NCBI RefSeq assembly: GCF_963678635.1
Contig: NC_087064.1
Span: 991,926 to 1,055,925 of the forward strand
Source of the DNA: Symsagittifera roscoffensis
Lineage: Eukaryota; Xenacoelomorpha; Acoela; Convolutidae
Direction: 5' to 3'
Length of the DNA: 64,000 nt
Shown here: one piece after another, positions 20,294 to 32,299 of the stretch
How the letters are laid out: each line of letters opens with the position of its first letter
How positions within the stretch are numbered: the first letter of the stretch is position 1
The notes under the pieces: generated by a model
Database searches by the model: none
The model's input: the letters and a program-made list of their open reading frames with translations, nothing else
Told to the model about the DNA's origin: nothing
Position numbers and translations under genes: made by a program

Positions 20294-20629
20294 CTCTTAA
20301 ACCGAAGCGAAATTGTTATTTCGCACGAAGCCGTTTATAACTCTAATAGTCGACGCCGTATTAACAACCTTAACGCACTAACTCTCAACCAGCTTAAGAA
20401 GATTCTTTTAAACTATAAACGTTGTATTTATGCAATCGCTTACTGTAAACGTGTAGGCACGGAAGATATTTATAGAAAGTTGAAAGAGTCAGGTATACTG
20501 GTTATTTTTATAGTAACAGACCTGATATCTAGAAGGAAGCAGAACCTCAATGAGTTAGCGCAAAATTACATAGAACTACACCAGGATCCCTCTCTAGAAC
20601 TGAAAACGTTTACGATCCTTAGGCGTTAA
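20294..20629 (+). pseudogene. 111-codon open frame upstream of gag, left copy; no start codon
   Basis: Open between TAG (20291) and TAA (20627-20629), lacking a suitable ATG. It encodes a Leu/Arg/Lys-rich, probably helical product (for example YRKLKESGILVIFIVTDL). The same frame is open in the right copy (25618-25953), 111 codons in both. I do not recognise it; it may be a remnant of the Gag N-terminus or an extra ORF of the element. Confidence 0.35.
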
Positions 20630-20930
20630 AGGAACAATTTGAAGTATATTATTTCAAAGAAAAATACTCCTAAGCCAGGAAAACGCAAGCGGCAAGCTAT
20701 TCAAAGCAGAAAAATTGCTGAGCAGCAACTAGGAGTTAAATAAAGTGCTTCTTTAAGGTGTGATATTGTTTAATGAGTCATAATATAATTTTTTGATTCT
20801 TAAGTTTAGGTCTTACTTTAATAATTCCTTTTTTTCCCTCAAGCTGAGCAGTTGAGCAGTTGAGTAGAAGTGAACAATTTTATAATTATTCAAAACGACA
20901 GAACAAACTGAGTTGAAATATCGACGATTG

Positions 20931-23439
20931 ATGAATGGTAGAACATTACTAGAAAATGAGCTTTCCGTAGTTCACAGTTGTATAACTGAGAGTTTAGAGG
21001 GACCAATTAGGATCTTAACTGAATCCTGCAAGAGTATGCTCGTAAAAGCATTAGCTTAGAATGATGAACTCGTGATATTAGCTAATAAAACCGATAAACC
21101 TAGCAAACTATTAACGGAGTTGGCTGCATGGTGGTATAGGATAGTTTAAGATAACGATGAAGTAACTGGTAAGGCTCCGGCTCATATGGAATCTAATCGG
21201 GCTTCAGAGGTCTGCGTCGGTTAAACTAGTCGATCAAAAATTTCACCAAAATCGGCAAAATCTGGGTCGAGTAAGCCAAATTCAATGAAATCATTGACCC
21301 CCAGTGAGCGCCGCAAAGAACTGCTCCTAGAAAAGATGAAGCGAGAAGAGTTGGAAAAACAACATGCAGCAAACTTAAGACTGAAATAACAGGAAGCCAT
21401 CATCAAAGAGCAACAGCATCTGATTGAGATGGAACGAAAAAAACAAGAAATTAAATTTGAAATAAACCGTAAAGAGCCAGAATATCGTTTACGAATAGAA
21501 AAAAGTCGACTTGAAATGGAACGATTAAGCGAAAAAAATTGTATTAAAGTAGCTGAAGCAAAACTGCTTGAAACTGAATACCTCGAAGAGTCTGAAATAG
21601 ATCAGCATCTCGACCTGGCGTCTTCGGTTGATTGTCTTTCTCACAGAGTAAACGATTGGGTTGACCACGCAATAGAAAACCAAAAAGGACCCGAGGTAGT
21701 TCCGTCTTCTTCGAAGTTTGCAACCTGTATAAATACAGAAAGTGGTTCGCATCAACACAGAATTGTGTCCACAGCGGGAACCTCACCTCAGCGATCTTTG
21801 CCGAATCAGACACTTGATTGTGATCAACAAAGTTATCCCTATCAACCAACCGTCTCCTTCAGCGATAGCAATGGAAACAAGCACGCTGTATCCACTAATC
21901 CTGAGCACGAAACGCAGTCATTGCCTATTTCAAATAACACTGCATATTGCGAAAACAATACATCGTCATTTTTTAATCCAGCTGTAACAGCAGCTACCAA
22001 TAATTCGGTATGCTGTTACTTCTCTGTACCCCATCCTTCGTCTTCCATTCTCGAGTTGTTGGAAACAAGCCCGCTATCTCCAATCAAAACTCTGGATACA
22101 CCCTCATGCCATTTTGTCACAAACACCTGCAAATTTAATCTGCAGAAATCAAAACTTGCTATCACATAACGTGTATAGCAACCCTGCGTCAGTGAACAAT
22201 CCGTTTAGCGGATAGTCTGCCGTTATTAGTCAGCCCAATGTGCCACTAATATCCCAGTGGACACCCGCAGTCGCCTAATTTATCATTGGGTTAACAAGTG
22301 ATGGTAGCACGAACCCGTGAATTGGTGTTTTTTCATCCGTAACGCCAATATCTCAGCAACAATTCCCGCACGTATCAAGTGGTGGTACCGTTTCCCAATC
22401 ACGACGCATCCGCTGAAAACACTTACATATATTCTCACTTTTGCAGCTGATCCTAGCATTCAGCTCGCCAACCGCAAGCCGTGACACTGAACGACTTAGT
22501 CCAAGCTCTGTCAGTCTCAAAGAAGGAACCCCTTCCAGAATGGAAGCTGGCCGGTATGATGGCAACCCGCTCCAATGACACGAATGGTTTGGCCAGTTGC
22601 ATTACTGTAGATGCAGCGTCCTTAAGCCATGCTGTGAAATTAACTTATTTATGAACACTAGTCTTTGGTAAAGCTAAGTCAGCCATAGCAGAGTGCGCAT
22701 ACAGTGGAAGAATGTATAAGGATACTCTGAAAACTCTTTAAGAAAGTTTGACCAGCCACAAAACGTAATTACGGCTCTCCTTGATAAGTTGTCTAGTTTC
22801 CCACAACTTCGAATGCACAACTCTGAGAACATCATTAGCTTCACGCTGACCATTTCAAGTCTAGCGGCTGTCTTTAGGTCTCTTGACTATGAAGAAGATT
22901 TCAAAAGCACCTCTTTGTTTAATCAAGCTCTTTCGAAAATTCCATCAAGCATGAGAGAATCGTCGTCACTTTTTGTCGTGAAACGTAATTGGTCACGCCC
23001 GAAACTAATTGACTTTAACAATTGGTTAAAAGATAAAGCCGAGGCTCATGAGCAAATGAAAAATATGCCTGGAAAGCCCAAAGTCGAAGAGCCATCCAAA
23101 ACTAAAGCTGTAACGAGAGTTTTTGAACGACAAGTACAGTTGAGAAAAAATTTGAATATCCTTATTTTATGCAAGGGGAAACATGCCTTGTGGAAGTGCT
23201 CTGTATTTGAGGAGAAAACCCCAATACCACGTGCGAAATTCTCTGCGGAAAACAAGTTGTGCTTCTCCTGCTTACAAGGGAAACGCGCATTCCGGCAATG
23301 TCCCAGAGCAAAGAAATGCACCAAACCAGGTTGCACTAGCACCCTTAGTGTACTTCTCCGTGGTGCTGAACGTGTTTATCCTAGTCAATATCCCGACAAA
23401 AACAATAGTCACACAAGACCCAACGCTGGTCAAACATGA
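20931..23439 (+). pseudogene. gag: BEL/Pao gag, left copy, broken
   Basis: ATG at 20931 begins an interrupted coding region. A charged coiled-coil stretch (21429 onward; MERKKQEIKFEINRK) is followed by Ser/Thr-rich sequence to 22169. A DUF1759-like core of Pao Gag lies near 22560-22740, with the diagnostic KLTY...GKAKSAIAECAYSGRMY block. Continuation with two Cys-rich knuckle-like segments (CKGKHALWKC, CFSCLQGKRAF) ends near 23439. There are several in-frame stops, some shared with the right copy. Would have made capsid proteins. Confidence 0.85.
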
Positions 23440-23649
23440 ACTAATGCAGAGCCGGTTAAACCGATCACAAACGCTGATAGAAAATCATTCAGCAAGAACA
23501 TTCCAAACGCAAGTTCGAAGCATGCAGACACTAATCCCGTTCCGTTGGATGTAATTTCGCAATCTCGAACGACCAATCATCAATCATAACATCGAAAGGG
23601 TTACTGCCCATAATCAAACTCCAAGTTTTCACCAATTTCCAGAGTGCTG

Positions 23650-24493
23650 ATTGCTTAACATTGTGTGACTCAACATCTAGTCATTCCTGGATATCGGCTA
23701 AATTAGTCAAATGTCTAGATCTTTCAGAAGAGATTTGGATCTCACAGTAAATAGTAATAACACAACGACTATTGTTAAAACGAAACAAGTTCAGATGAAG
23801 GTATCTTCTAACTTCGATGGACTCAGATACATATTCGAATTAACCGCATTTGTCAAGAATGAACTTAAAGTCGGTACCGATACCGTCAACATCCCTGCAT
23901 TACAGAGCAAGTATCCGTATCTTGCTCCAATCAAACCAACTGTGTATAGCTACGCCGATGTAGACCTAATAATTGGTCACGACTCCTTCCATGCTATTCG
24001 GCCTGAGGATTATTTCAAGAGTGAGGCCAATCCAAACACTTCACCCGTCGCTGTTCGCCTTCAAATAGTATGGCTCTTGAGCGGCCCAATGCCGACATCT
24101 ACTGGTTTCCTTTCCACTTGTTTCAAGTGCGAAACGGATGATACCGAACTAGCTTGTCAAATCAAACGCTGGTATGAAATAGGGTCATACGGAGCCTACA
24201 AACAGGTCAACTCCCGTTCAGCCGAGGACAAAAGGGCGGCAAAAATACTTGATTCCTCCACTGTCCATGATGGATCAAGATACGCTGTAGGCATGCTTTG
24301 GGCAGAAGAATATATCATGTTACCAGACAATTATTATTCCTCTTTGGTACAGTTTAGATCGTTGGAAAAACGTTTAGCGAAAGATCCTCACTTAAGGAAT
24401 CAATACTCAAAAACTATCGAAGATGATTTGAGTAAAGAATACTTGATTCAAGTTCCTCCCCATATTTTTTCGAACCGCAGCGTACGCGTGTAG
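23650..24493 (+). pseudogene. BEL/Pao protease/DUF1758-like region, left copy
   Basis: The active-site-like LCDSTSSHSWI is encoded near 23668-23700. It is followed by an open frame (23711-24493) with the DUF1758 pattern, including VDLIIGHDSFHAI and WLLSGPM. The frame closes with TAG after RSVRV, before the reverse transcriptase, a stop shared with the right copy. The protease would have cleaved the polyprotein. Confidence 0.8.
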
Positions 24494-25123
24494 TATCTTC
24501 CTCGCCATCCCGTGGGGCCAAACAAACCTGGTAAAGTGAGGCGTGTCCTTAACTGAGCGTCTATATTCCACGGTACGTCACTGAAAAAATCGTTGCTAGT
24601 AGGATCTGACCTACTGCAAAAACTTGTGCTTGTTCTCCTCCGTTTTCGTCAACATCATTTTGCCGTATCGGCTGACATTGAAAGGATGTTCCTACAAATC
24701 GACGACCTTCCAGAGGACCAACCTTCTCTTCGTTTTCTGTGGCGGGAGAACCCCACAGCCGATGTGGTTGTACACTAGTACACCAGACATATCTTTGGAG
24801 CGAGAGATTCGCCGACGTGTGTAAATTATGCATTGCAACGGACTGCAATGGATAATCAGGCGATATTGCCTGACGCAGCGTCCGCAGTTCTAAAGAAATT
24901 TTATATAGACGACTATCTAGACTCCTTTGAGGACCCATATGTTGCAATTAATTTGAGTCAAGAGTTGATTAATGTGTTAGCTCTAGGTGGTTTTAAAATA
25001 ACTAAATTCAAAAGTAACCTAACTAAAATTAATAAAAAGTTAAACCCGCCCCAAAGCGCGTCGCAACAGGAAAGTAAGAATTTTGTAACTTGTGGGGATA
25101 ATTCCTCCCATGTCTTGGTCTGA
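24494..25123 (+). pseudogene. BEL/Pao reverse transcriptase, left copy, truncated
   Basis: Encodes the RT fingers and palm, including the ADIERMFLQI block and the catalytic YIDDYLDS near 24900-24925, in two frames with stops. The RT is cut at 25135 by the start of the right tandem copy, so RNase H and integrase do not follow. Confidence 0.85.
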
Positions 25124-25617
25124 AGTGGGACCATAAGTTGGGTGAAAACTTGGAAAAATAATTTTCGAAAAGAAAAAATTCGGAAAAAAAATTTTTTGAA
25201 AACTTTTCGAAATAAAAAAACCGAAATTTTCGAAAAAAATTTCTTAAAAAAATGCAGTGTTTATTCTTGAAACGTGCTGCAGCTAACTAAACTCGTTCAA
25301 TTGGATAAAAGTAGCCGTAGTCGAGACCCGTAGCGTATTTGAAGCAAATTGTCCCAACTTTTGCTACAACCTTGTTAGCTCAGGGTGTTGCGGGAGGTCA
25401 GGTCGCGGTTTGCTTGATTCCCTTCCTCTAAAGTTGGTTTAATTCACTTTATGTTTATACTAGCTGCTAGCTCGCTGCACCACGCTTTGAAAATACTTTC
25501 GCCCGCTTCGCAAAAGCGTGTATCGCAATCGTGCATAACCAGTCCCGGGTTAAGTTTCAATCATAACCATAACGCAGTAAACATACGTAAGACTTGTAAG
25601 TATCAACTGATCACTAG

Positions 25618-25953
25618 CTCTTAAACCGAAGCGACATTGTTATTTCACACGAAGCCGTTAATAACTCTAATAGTCGACGCCGTATTAACAACCTTAACGC
25701 ACTAACTCTCAACCAGCTTAAGAAGATTCTTTTAAAATATAAACGTTGTATTTATGCAATCGCTTACTGTAAACGTGTAGGCACGGAAGATATTTATAGA
25801 AAGTTGAAAGAGTCAGATATACTGGTTATTTTTATAGTAACAGACCTGATATCTAGAAGGAAGCAGAACCTCAATGAGTTAGGGCAAAATTACATAGAAC
25901 TACACCAGGATGCCTCTCTAGAACTGAAAACGTTTACGATCCTTAGGCGTTAA
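25618..25953 (+). pseudogene. 111-codon open frame upstream of gag, right copy; no start codon
   Basis: Counterpart of the frame at 20294-20629, same length and open. Function unknown. Confidence 0.35.
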
Positions 25954-26254
25954 AGGAACAATTTGAAGTATAATATTTCAAAGAAAAATACTCCTAAGCC
26001 AGGAAAACGCAAGCGGCAAGCTATTCAAAACAGAAAAATTGCTGAGCAGCAACTAGGAGTTAAATAAAGTGCTTCTTTAAGGTGTGATATTGTTTAATGA
26101 GTCATAATATAAGTTTTTGATTCTTAAGTTTCGGTCTTAGTTTATTTATTCCTTTTTTTCCCTCAAGCTGAGCAGTTGAGCAGTTGAGTAGAAGTGAACA
26201 TTTTTCTAATTATTCAAAACGACAGAACAAACTGAGTTAAAATATCGACGATTG

Positions 26255-28608
26255 ATGAATGGTAGAACATCACTAGAAAATGAGCTTTCCGTAGTTCACA
26301 GTCGCATAACTGAGAGTTTAGAGGGACTAATTAGGATCTTAACTGAATCCCGCAAGAGTATGCTTGTAAAAGCATTAGCTTAGAATGATGAACTCGTGAT
26401 ATTAGCTAATAAAACCGATAAAACTAGCAAACTATTAACGGAGTTGGCTGCATGGTGGGATAGGATAGTTAAAGATAACGATGAAGTAACTGGTAAGGCT
26501 CCGGCTCATATGGAATCTAATCGGGCTTCGGAGATCTGCGTCAGTTAAACTAATCGATCAAAACTTTCACCAAAATCGGCAAAATCTGGGTCGAGTAAGC
26601 AAAAATCAATGAAATCATTGACCCCCAGTGAGCGCCGCAAAGATGAACTGCTCCTAGCAAAGATGAAGCGAGAAGAGTTGGAAAAACAACATGCAGCAAA
26701 CTTAAGACTGAAACAACAGGAAACCATCATCGAAGAGCAACAGCATCTGATTGAGATGGAACGAAAACAACAAGAAATTAAACTTGAATATAACCGTAAA
26801 GAGCAAGAATATCGTTTACGAAAAGAAAAAGTCTACTTGAAATGGAACGATTAAGCGAAAAAAATTGTATTAAAGTAGCTGAAGCAAAACTGGTTGAAAC
26901 TGAATACCTCGATGAGTCTGAAATAGATCAGCATCTCGACCTGGCGTCTTCGGTTGATTGTCGTTCTCACAGAGTAAACGATTGGGTTGACCACGCAATA
27001 GAAAACCAAAAAGGACCCGAGGTAGTTCCGTCTTCTTCGAAGTTTGCAACCTGTATAAATACAGAAAGTGGTTCGCATCAACACAGAAATGTGTCCACAG
27101 CGGGAGCCTCACCTCAGCGATCGTTGCCGAATCAGACACTTGATTGTGAACAACAAAGTTATCCCTATCAACCAACCGTCTCCTTCAGCGATAGCAATGG
27201 AATCAAGCACGCTGTATCCACTAATCCTGAGCACGAAACGCAGTCATTGCCTTTTTCAAATAACACTGCATATTGCGAAAACAATACATCGTCATTTTTT
27301 AATCCAGCTGTAACAGCAGCTACCAATAATCCGGTATGCTGTTACTTCTCTGTACTCCATCCTTCGTCTTCCATTCTCGAGTTGTTGGAAACATGCCCGC
27401 TATCTCCAATCAATACTCTGGATACACCCCATGCCATTTTGTCACAAACACCTGCAAATTTAATCTGCAGAAATCAAAACTTGCTATCACATAACATGTA
27501 TAGCAACCCTGCGTCAGTGAACAATCCGTTTAGCGGACAGTCTGCCGTTATTAGTCAGCCCAATGTGTCACTAATGTCCCAGTGGACACCCGCAGTCGCC
27601 TAATTTATCATTGGGGTAACAAGTGATGGTAGCACGAACCCGTAAATTGGTGTTTTTTCATCCGTAGAGCCAATATCTCAGCAACAATTCCCGCACGTAT
27701 CAAGTGGTGGTACCGTTTCCCAATCACGACGCATCAGCTGAAAACACTTACATATATCAGCAGCAACTTTTTGCAGCTGATCCTAGCAACCAGCTCCCAA
27801 ACCGCAAGCCGTGACACTGAACGACTTAGTCCAAGCTCTGTCAGTCTCAAAGAAGGAGCCCCTTCCAGAATGGTAGCTGGCCCAGTATGATGGCAACCCG
27901 CTCCAATGACACGAATGGTTTGGCCAGTTGCATTACTGTAGATGCAGCGTCCTTAAGCCATGCTGTGAAGTTAACTTATTTAAGAACACTAGTCTTTGGT
28001 AAAGCTAAGTCAGCCATAGCAGAGTGCGCATACAGTGGAAGAATGTATAAGGATACTCTGAAAACTCTTTAAGAAAGTTTGACCAGCCACAAAACGTAAT
28101 GACGGCTCTCCTTGATAAGTTGTCTAGTTTCCCACAACTTCGAATGCACAACTCTGAGATCATCATTAGCTTCACACTGACCATTTCAAGTCTAGCGGCT
28201 GTCTTTAGGTCTCTTGACTATGAAGAAGATTTCAAAAGCACCTCTTTGTTTAATCAAGCTCTTTCGAAAATTCCACCAAACATGAGAGAATCGTGGTCAC
28301 TTTTTGTCGTGAAACGTAATTGGTCACGCCCGAACCTAATTGACTTTAACAATTGGTTAAAAGATAAAGCCGAGGCTCATGAGCAAATGAAAAATATGCC
28401 TGGAAAGCCCAAAGTCGAAGAGCCATCCAAAACTAAAGCTGTAACGAGAGTTTTTGAACGACAAGTACAGTTGAGAAAAAATTTGAATATCCTTATTTTA
28501 TGCAAGGGGAAACATGCCTTGTGGAAGTGCTCTGTATTTGAGGAGAAAACCCCAATACCACGTGCGAAATTCTCTGCGGAAAACAAGTTGTGCTTCTCCT
28601 GCTTTTAA
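26255..28608 (+). pseudogene. gag: BEL/Pao gag, right copy, broken
   Basis: ATG at 26255. The coiled-coil segment is better preserved here (26609-26854, then frameshifted to 26842-27603). The DUF1759-like segment is at 27887-28072 and stops at the same codon as the left copy. The next open part (28099-28608) ends at a stop within the second Cys-rich segment that is not shared with the left copy. The mix of shared and private lesions shows decay before and after duplication. Confidence 0.85.
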
Positions 28609-28979
28609 GGGAACCGCGCATTCCAGCAATGTCCCAGAGCAAAGAAATGCACCTAACCAGGTTGCACTAGCACCCTTAGTGTACTTCTCCGTGGTGCTGA
28701 ACGTGTTTATCCTAGTCAATATCCCGACAAAATTGATAGTCACACAAGACCCAACGATAGTCAAACAAGAACTAATGCAGAGCCGGTTAAAGCGATCACA
28801 AACGCTGATAGAAAATCATTCAGCAAGAATATACCAAACGCAAGTTCGAATCATGCAGACACTAATCCCGTTCCGTTGGATATAAGTGCGCAATCTCGAA
28901 CGACCAATCATCAATCATAACATCGAAAGGGTTACTGCCCATAATCAAACTCCAAGTCTCCACCAATTTCCCGTGACTC

Positions 28980-29801
28980 AACATCTAGTCAATCCTGGAT
29001 ATCGGCTAAATTAGTCAAATGTCTAGATCTTTCAGAAAAGATTTGGATCTCACAGTAAATAGTATTAACACAACGACTGTTGTTATAACGAAACAAGTTC
29101 AGATGAAGGTATCTTCTAAATTCGATGGACTCAAATACATATTCGAATTAACCGCATTTGTCAACGATGAACTTAACGTCGGTACCGATACCGTCAACAT
29201 CCCTGCATTACAGAGCAAGTATCCGTATCTTGCTCCAATCAAACCAACTGTGTATAGCTACGCCGATGTAGACCTAATAATTGGTCACGACTCCTTCCAT
29301 GCTATTCGGCCTGAGGGTTGTTTCAAGAGTGAGGCCAATCCAAACACTTCACCCGTGGCTGTTCGCCTTCCAATAGTATGGCTCTTGAGCGGCCCAATGC
29401 CGACATCTACTGGTTTCCTTTCCACTTGTTTCAAGTGCAAAACGGATGATACCGAACTAGCTTGTCAAATCAAACGCTGGTATGAAATAGAGTCATACGA
29501 AGCCTACAAACAGGTCGACTCCCGTTCAGCCGAGGACAAAAGGGCGGCTAAAATACTTGATTCCTCCACCGTCCATGATGAATCAAGATACGCTGTAGGT
29601 ATGCTTTGGGCAGAAGAATATATCATGTTACCAGACAATTATTATTCCTCTTTGGTTCAGTTAAAATCGTTGGAAAAACGTTTAGCGAAAGATCCTCACT
29701 TAAGGAATCAATACTCAAAAACTATCGAAGATGATTTGAGTAAAGAATACTTGATTCAAGTTCCTACCCAAATTTTTTCGAACCGCAGCGTACGCGTGTA
29801 G
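28980..29801 (+). pseudogene. BEL/Pao protease/DUF1758-like region, right copy
   Basis: Nearly identical to 23711-24493, with VDLIIGHDSFHAI and WLLSGPM. The LCDS motif upstream is damaged by a short deletion. The closing stop is shared with the left copy. Confidence 0.8.
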
Positions 29802-29819
29802 TATCTTCCTCGCCATCCC

Positions 29820-30443
29820 GTGGGGCCAAACAAACCTGGTAAAGTGAGGCGTGTCCTTAACCGAGCGTCTATATTCCACGGTACGTCACTGAAAAAATCG
29901 TTGCTAGTAGGACCCCACCTACTGCAAAACCTTGTGCTCGTTCTCTTCCGTTTTCGTCAACATCATTTTGCCGTATCGGCTGACATTGAAAGGATGTTCC
30001 TACAAATCGACGACCTTCCAGAGGACCAACCTTCTCTTCGTTTTATGTGGCGGGAGGACCCCACAGCCGATGTGGTTGTACACCAGTACACCAGACATAT
30101 CTTTGGAGCGAGAGATTCGCAGACTTGTGTAAATTATGCATTGCAACGGATTGCAATGGATAATCAGGCAAAATTGCCTGACGCAGCGTCCGCAGTTCTA
30201 AAGAAATTTTATATAGACGACTATCTAGACTCCTTTGAGGACCCTGATGTTGCAATTAATTTGAGTCAAGAGTTTATTAATGTGTTAGCTCTAGGTGGTT
30301 TTAAAATATCTAAATTCATAAGAAACCTAACTAAATTTAATAAAACGTTAAGCCCGCCCCAAAGCGCGCCGCAACAGGAAAGTAAGAATATTGTAACTTG
30401 TGGGGATAATTCCTCCGATGTCTTGGTCTGAAGTGGGACCATA
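29820..30443 (+). pseudogene. BEL/Pao reverse transcriptase, right copy
   Basis: One open frame of about 200 codons carries the NKPGKVRRV start, ADIERMFLQI and the YIDDYLDS active site near 30208-30232. The right copy lacks the stops that split the left copy here. It stops at the end of the duplicated block. Confidence 0.88.
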
Positions 30444-31239
30444 TCGACGACTACTTTTTGGTCGTAAGCCGTGGTGTCAACCGTGAACTTACAAATTCGA
30501 TAACACAGCGAACAGTGTTAAGCTTCGTTTTTTCCGTTTTCGGCCCCAAAGGTCTCGTAGCGCCCTATACTGTAAAAGCGCGATTATTGTTGAAAAAAAT
30601 CAGGCGCATTCATGGCCAACAATGGGATGATGAGCTACCCGCTGATATCAGGACAAAATTTCTTGCCTGGCACTCTGGTTTGCCATCTCTAGGAAAGATG
30701 AGTATAAAGCGCAGCTACTTCTCCGCACCACTTGATTGGGTTCAGTTACACATGTTCGGTGAAAACTCAGAAGAAGTTTTTTTTGTGCTGTAGCTTTTCT
30801 TCGCGCCCGAGTGACAACTTCACTCGAAACACAAGTTGCCTTCGTCTTTGGAATAGCAAGAGTGGCGCCCATGAAAGCGCTTTCAAACACAAAGCTTGAA
30901 CTGCAGGCCGCGTTAATCGCTACCGGCTTGAAGGAAGACATCCTCAAAGCTCTAAACATTCCTGTGTCAAACACACTACAGTGGTTATTTTCAGGTAGTA
31001 AGCAACCCACGTTCGGGGCAAACTGGATTGGAGAGATTCTTGAAAGTACGACCATAGACCAGTGTTTTCACGTCTTAAGTGGAGACAACCCTGCTGATAC
31101 GGGAACCAGAGGAATCTCAGCGGAGTCCTTAATGACAAGCAGCTGGGTGAACGTCTCAATCATGAGGAGTTCTGAAAAACGATGGTGCTTCCTTTTTACA
31201 TGTATGACCACAAGAACTGTACATTTTGAGATTGTCTAA
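30444..31239 (+). pseudogene. BEL/Pao RT end and RNase H, broken
   Basis: Single-copy. The first part (30458-30793) encodes the RT connection region (PYTVKARLLLKKI). The next (30811-31239) encodes a Pao-type RNase H core (FGIARVAPMKALSNTKLELQ). Parts are missing between SNTLQWL and the HVLSGDNPADTGTRG motif. The integrase zinc-binding region that should follow is absent; the text jumps from SSWV to the integrase core (LFTCMTTRTVHFEIV). Confidence 0.8.
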
Positions 31240-32000
31240 TCCATTGACACGAGTTCTTTTGTAATGGGAATCGAACGACTCATTGCCCGTCGCGGCACTC
31301 CATCAGTCATTTGGTCCGATAACGGCACCAACTTTGTAGGAGCCGAGAAAGTACTCTTGAATTGTATTCAGTCATGGAACGGACAAGCACCCCCAGAGCT
31401 GGCGAAAAAGGGTATTAAGTGGAAATTTAACCCCCGGCAGCCTCGCATCACGGTGGTTCTTGGGAACGTCTCCTTTGGTGTTGTAAAAGGGTGTTCTACG
31501 CAATAATAGGAAGGAGAAAGCTCACTCCCGAAGTCCTTGAAACAAATTTCTGTCTCGTAGAACAATCAATGAACGCTCGACCTATAACATTAGTAAGTGC
31601 AAGTCCGGGTGGTTTTGAGGTGTTAACTCCTAATCCCTTTTTGTTAGGCGGAAATGGTACTAGCTTCCCTTCTCTCTCTTTCCAGGAGCACTTCGACCAT
31701 CGAAAGCAATATATCCGAGCGTAACGCTACGCTAACGCAATTTGGAGTCGTTGGCTGCGAGATTATGTGCCAGCGCAGTAAGTGGCACTCCGATAGTGAC
31801 GTTATTTTAAAAACAGGGGATTTAGTGTGGATTGTTGACGAACGCAGCCCAAGGGGACACTACCCTTTGGCTCGTATAAAAACCCTTAAATACGGAAAAC
31901 ACAATATAGCCCGATCCGCCGTAGTCACCACCCGCTCCGGGGAGTTAACTCGACCGGCCGTAAAACTCGCACCCGTTTTTGTTCCTTTGGGCGCGGAGGA
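31240..32000 (+). pseudogene. BEL/Pao integrase remnant
   Basis: Frames at 31264-31506, 31491-31724 and 31654-32013 encode the core with WSDNGTNF (second catalytic Asp), the Pao-type SMNARPIT block, and the C-terminal segment DLVWIVDERSPRGHYPLARI. The first Asp region and the Glu region are degraded or deleted. The last frame runs up to the 3' LTR (a few codons enter it). Not functional. Confidence 0.85.
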
Positions 32001-32299
32001 TGTTCGCGCTTAAATTAGTGACGTCATTATAGCGCGAAAGTTAAAAAGCTTAAATAAGATTTTCTTAGACAAAAGGCCTTGAAACTACTGGTTTGTCCGG
32101 TTAAGGTCAGTTTGCCATCAAAAATGTTCACAGATTTTTGAGATTGTGAAGAAACGTTTTGATAACATATTAACTGGAAGATTTTTACCTTATTTTATAT
32201 AATCTTTTTATTGTCATATTATCTGTATAAATTGCCGAAAATTTACAGATGTTGACGCAGGTTTTTTTTATATCTGACAGGATACGAGAGTGCGCCACA
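32001..32299 (+). repeat. 3' LTR of BEL/Pao element
   Basis: 299 bases, TGTTCGCGC...CCACA. Preceded by the purine-rich GCGCGGAGGA (31991-32000), a weak polypurine tract. Followed by GAGAA, the target duplication. The CRE-like motif is at 32019-32026. Confidence 0.93.

Larger units (their letters stand above)
19812..25136 (+). repeat. Internal tandem duplication, left copy (gag-protease-RT)
   Basis: Starts GTTGGGTGAAAACTTGG at 19812 and ends after GTCTGAAGTGGGACCATA at 25135, where the right copy starts again with the same first bases. The two copies differ at about 2-4% of positions by eye. Shared stops include one in early gag (after LVKALA), one after the DUF1759-like segment (after LKTL) and one after the protease (after RSVRV). 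Confidence 0.93.
25137..30443 (+). repeat. Internal tandem duplication, right copy
   Basis: Begins with the same bases as 19812 and matches the left copy to about 30443. The element then continues into RNase H and integrase. The net offset changes from 5325 to 5308 bases, owing to small indels, including a ~30-base deletion before the protease (near 28970). Confidence 0.93.
18443..32299 (+). mobile_element. BEL/Pao LTR retrotransposon with internal 5.3-kb tandem duplication, inactivated
   Basis: Two LTRs of ~297 bases (18443-18738, 32001-32299), both starting TGTTCGCGC and ending CCACA, are flanked by the 5-bp target duplication GAGAA (18438-18442 and 32300-32304). This shows that the whole 13.9 kb is one insertion. 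Inside are a repeat-rich leader, then gag-protease-RT twice in tandem, then RNase H and integrase remains once. Order and motifs (coiled-coil and DUF1759-like Gag, zinc knuckles, DUF1758-like protease, RT with YIDDYLDS) are those of BEL/Pao. Every gene is broken by stops or frameshifts. It lies antisense within the intron of host gene A. Confidence 0.93.
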
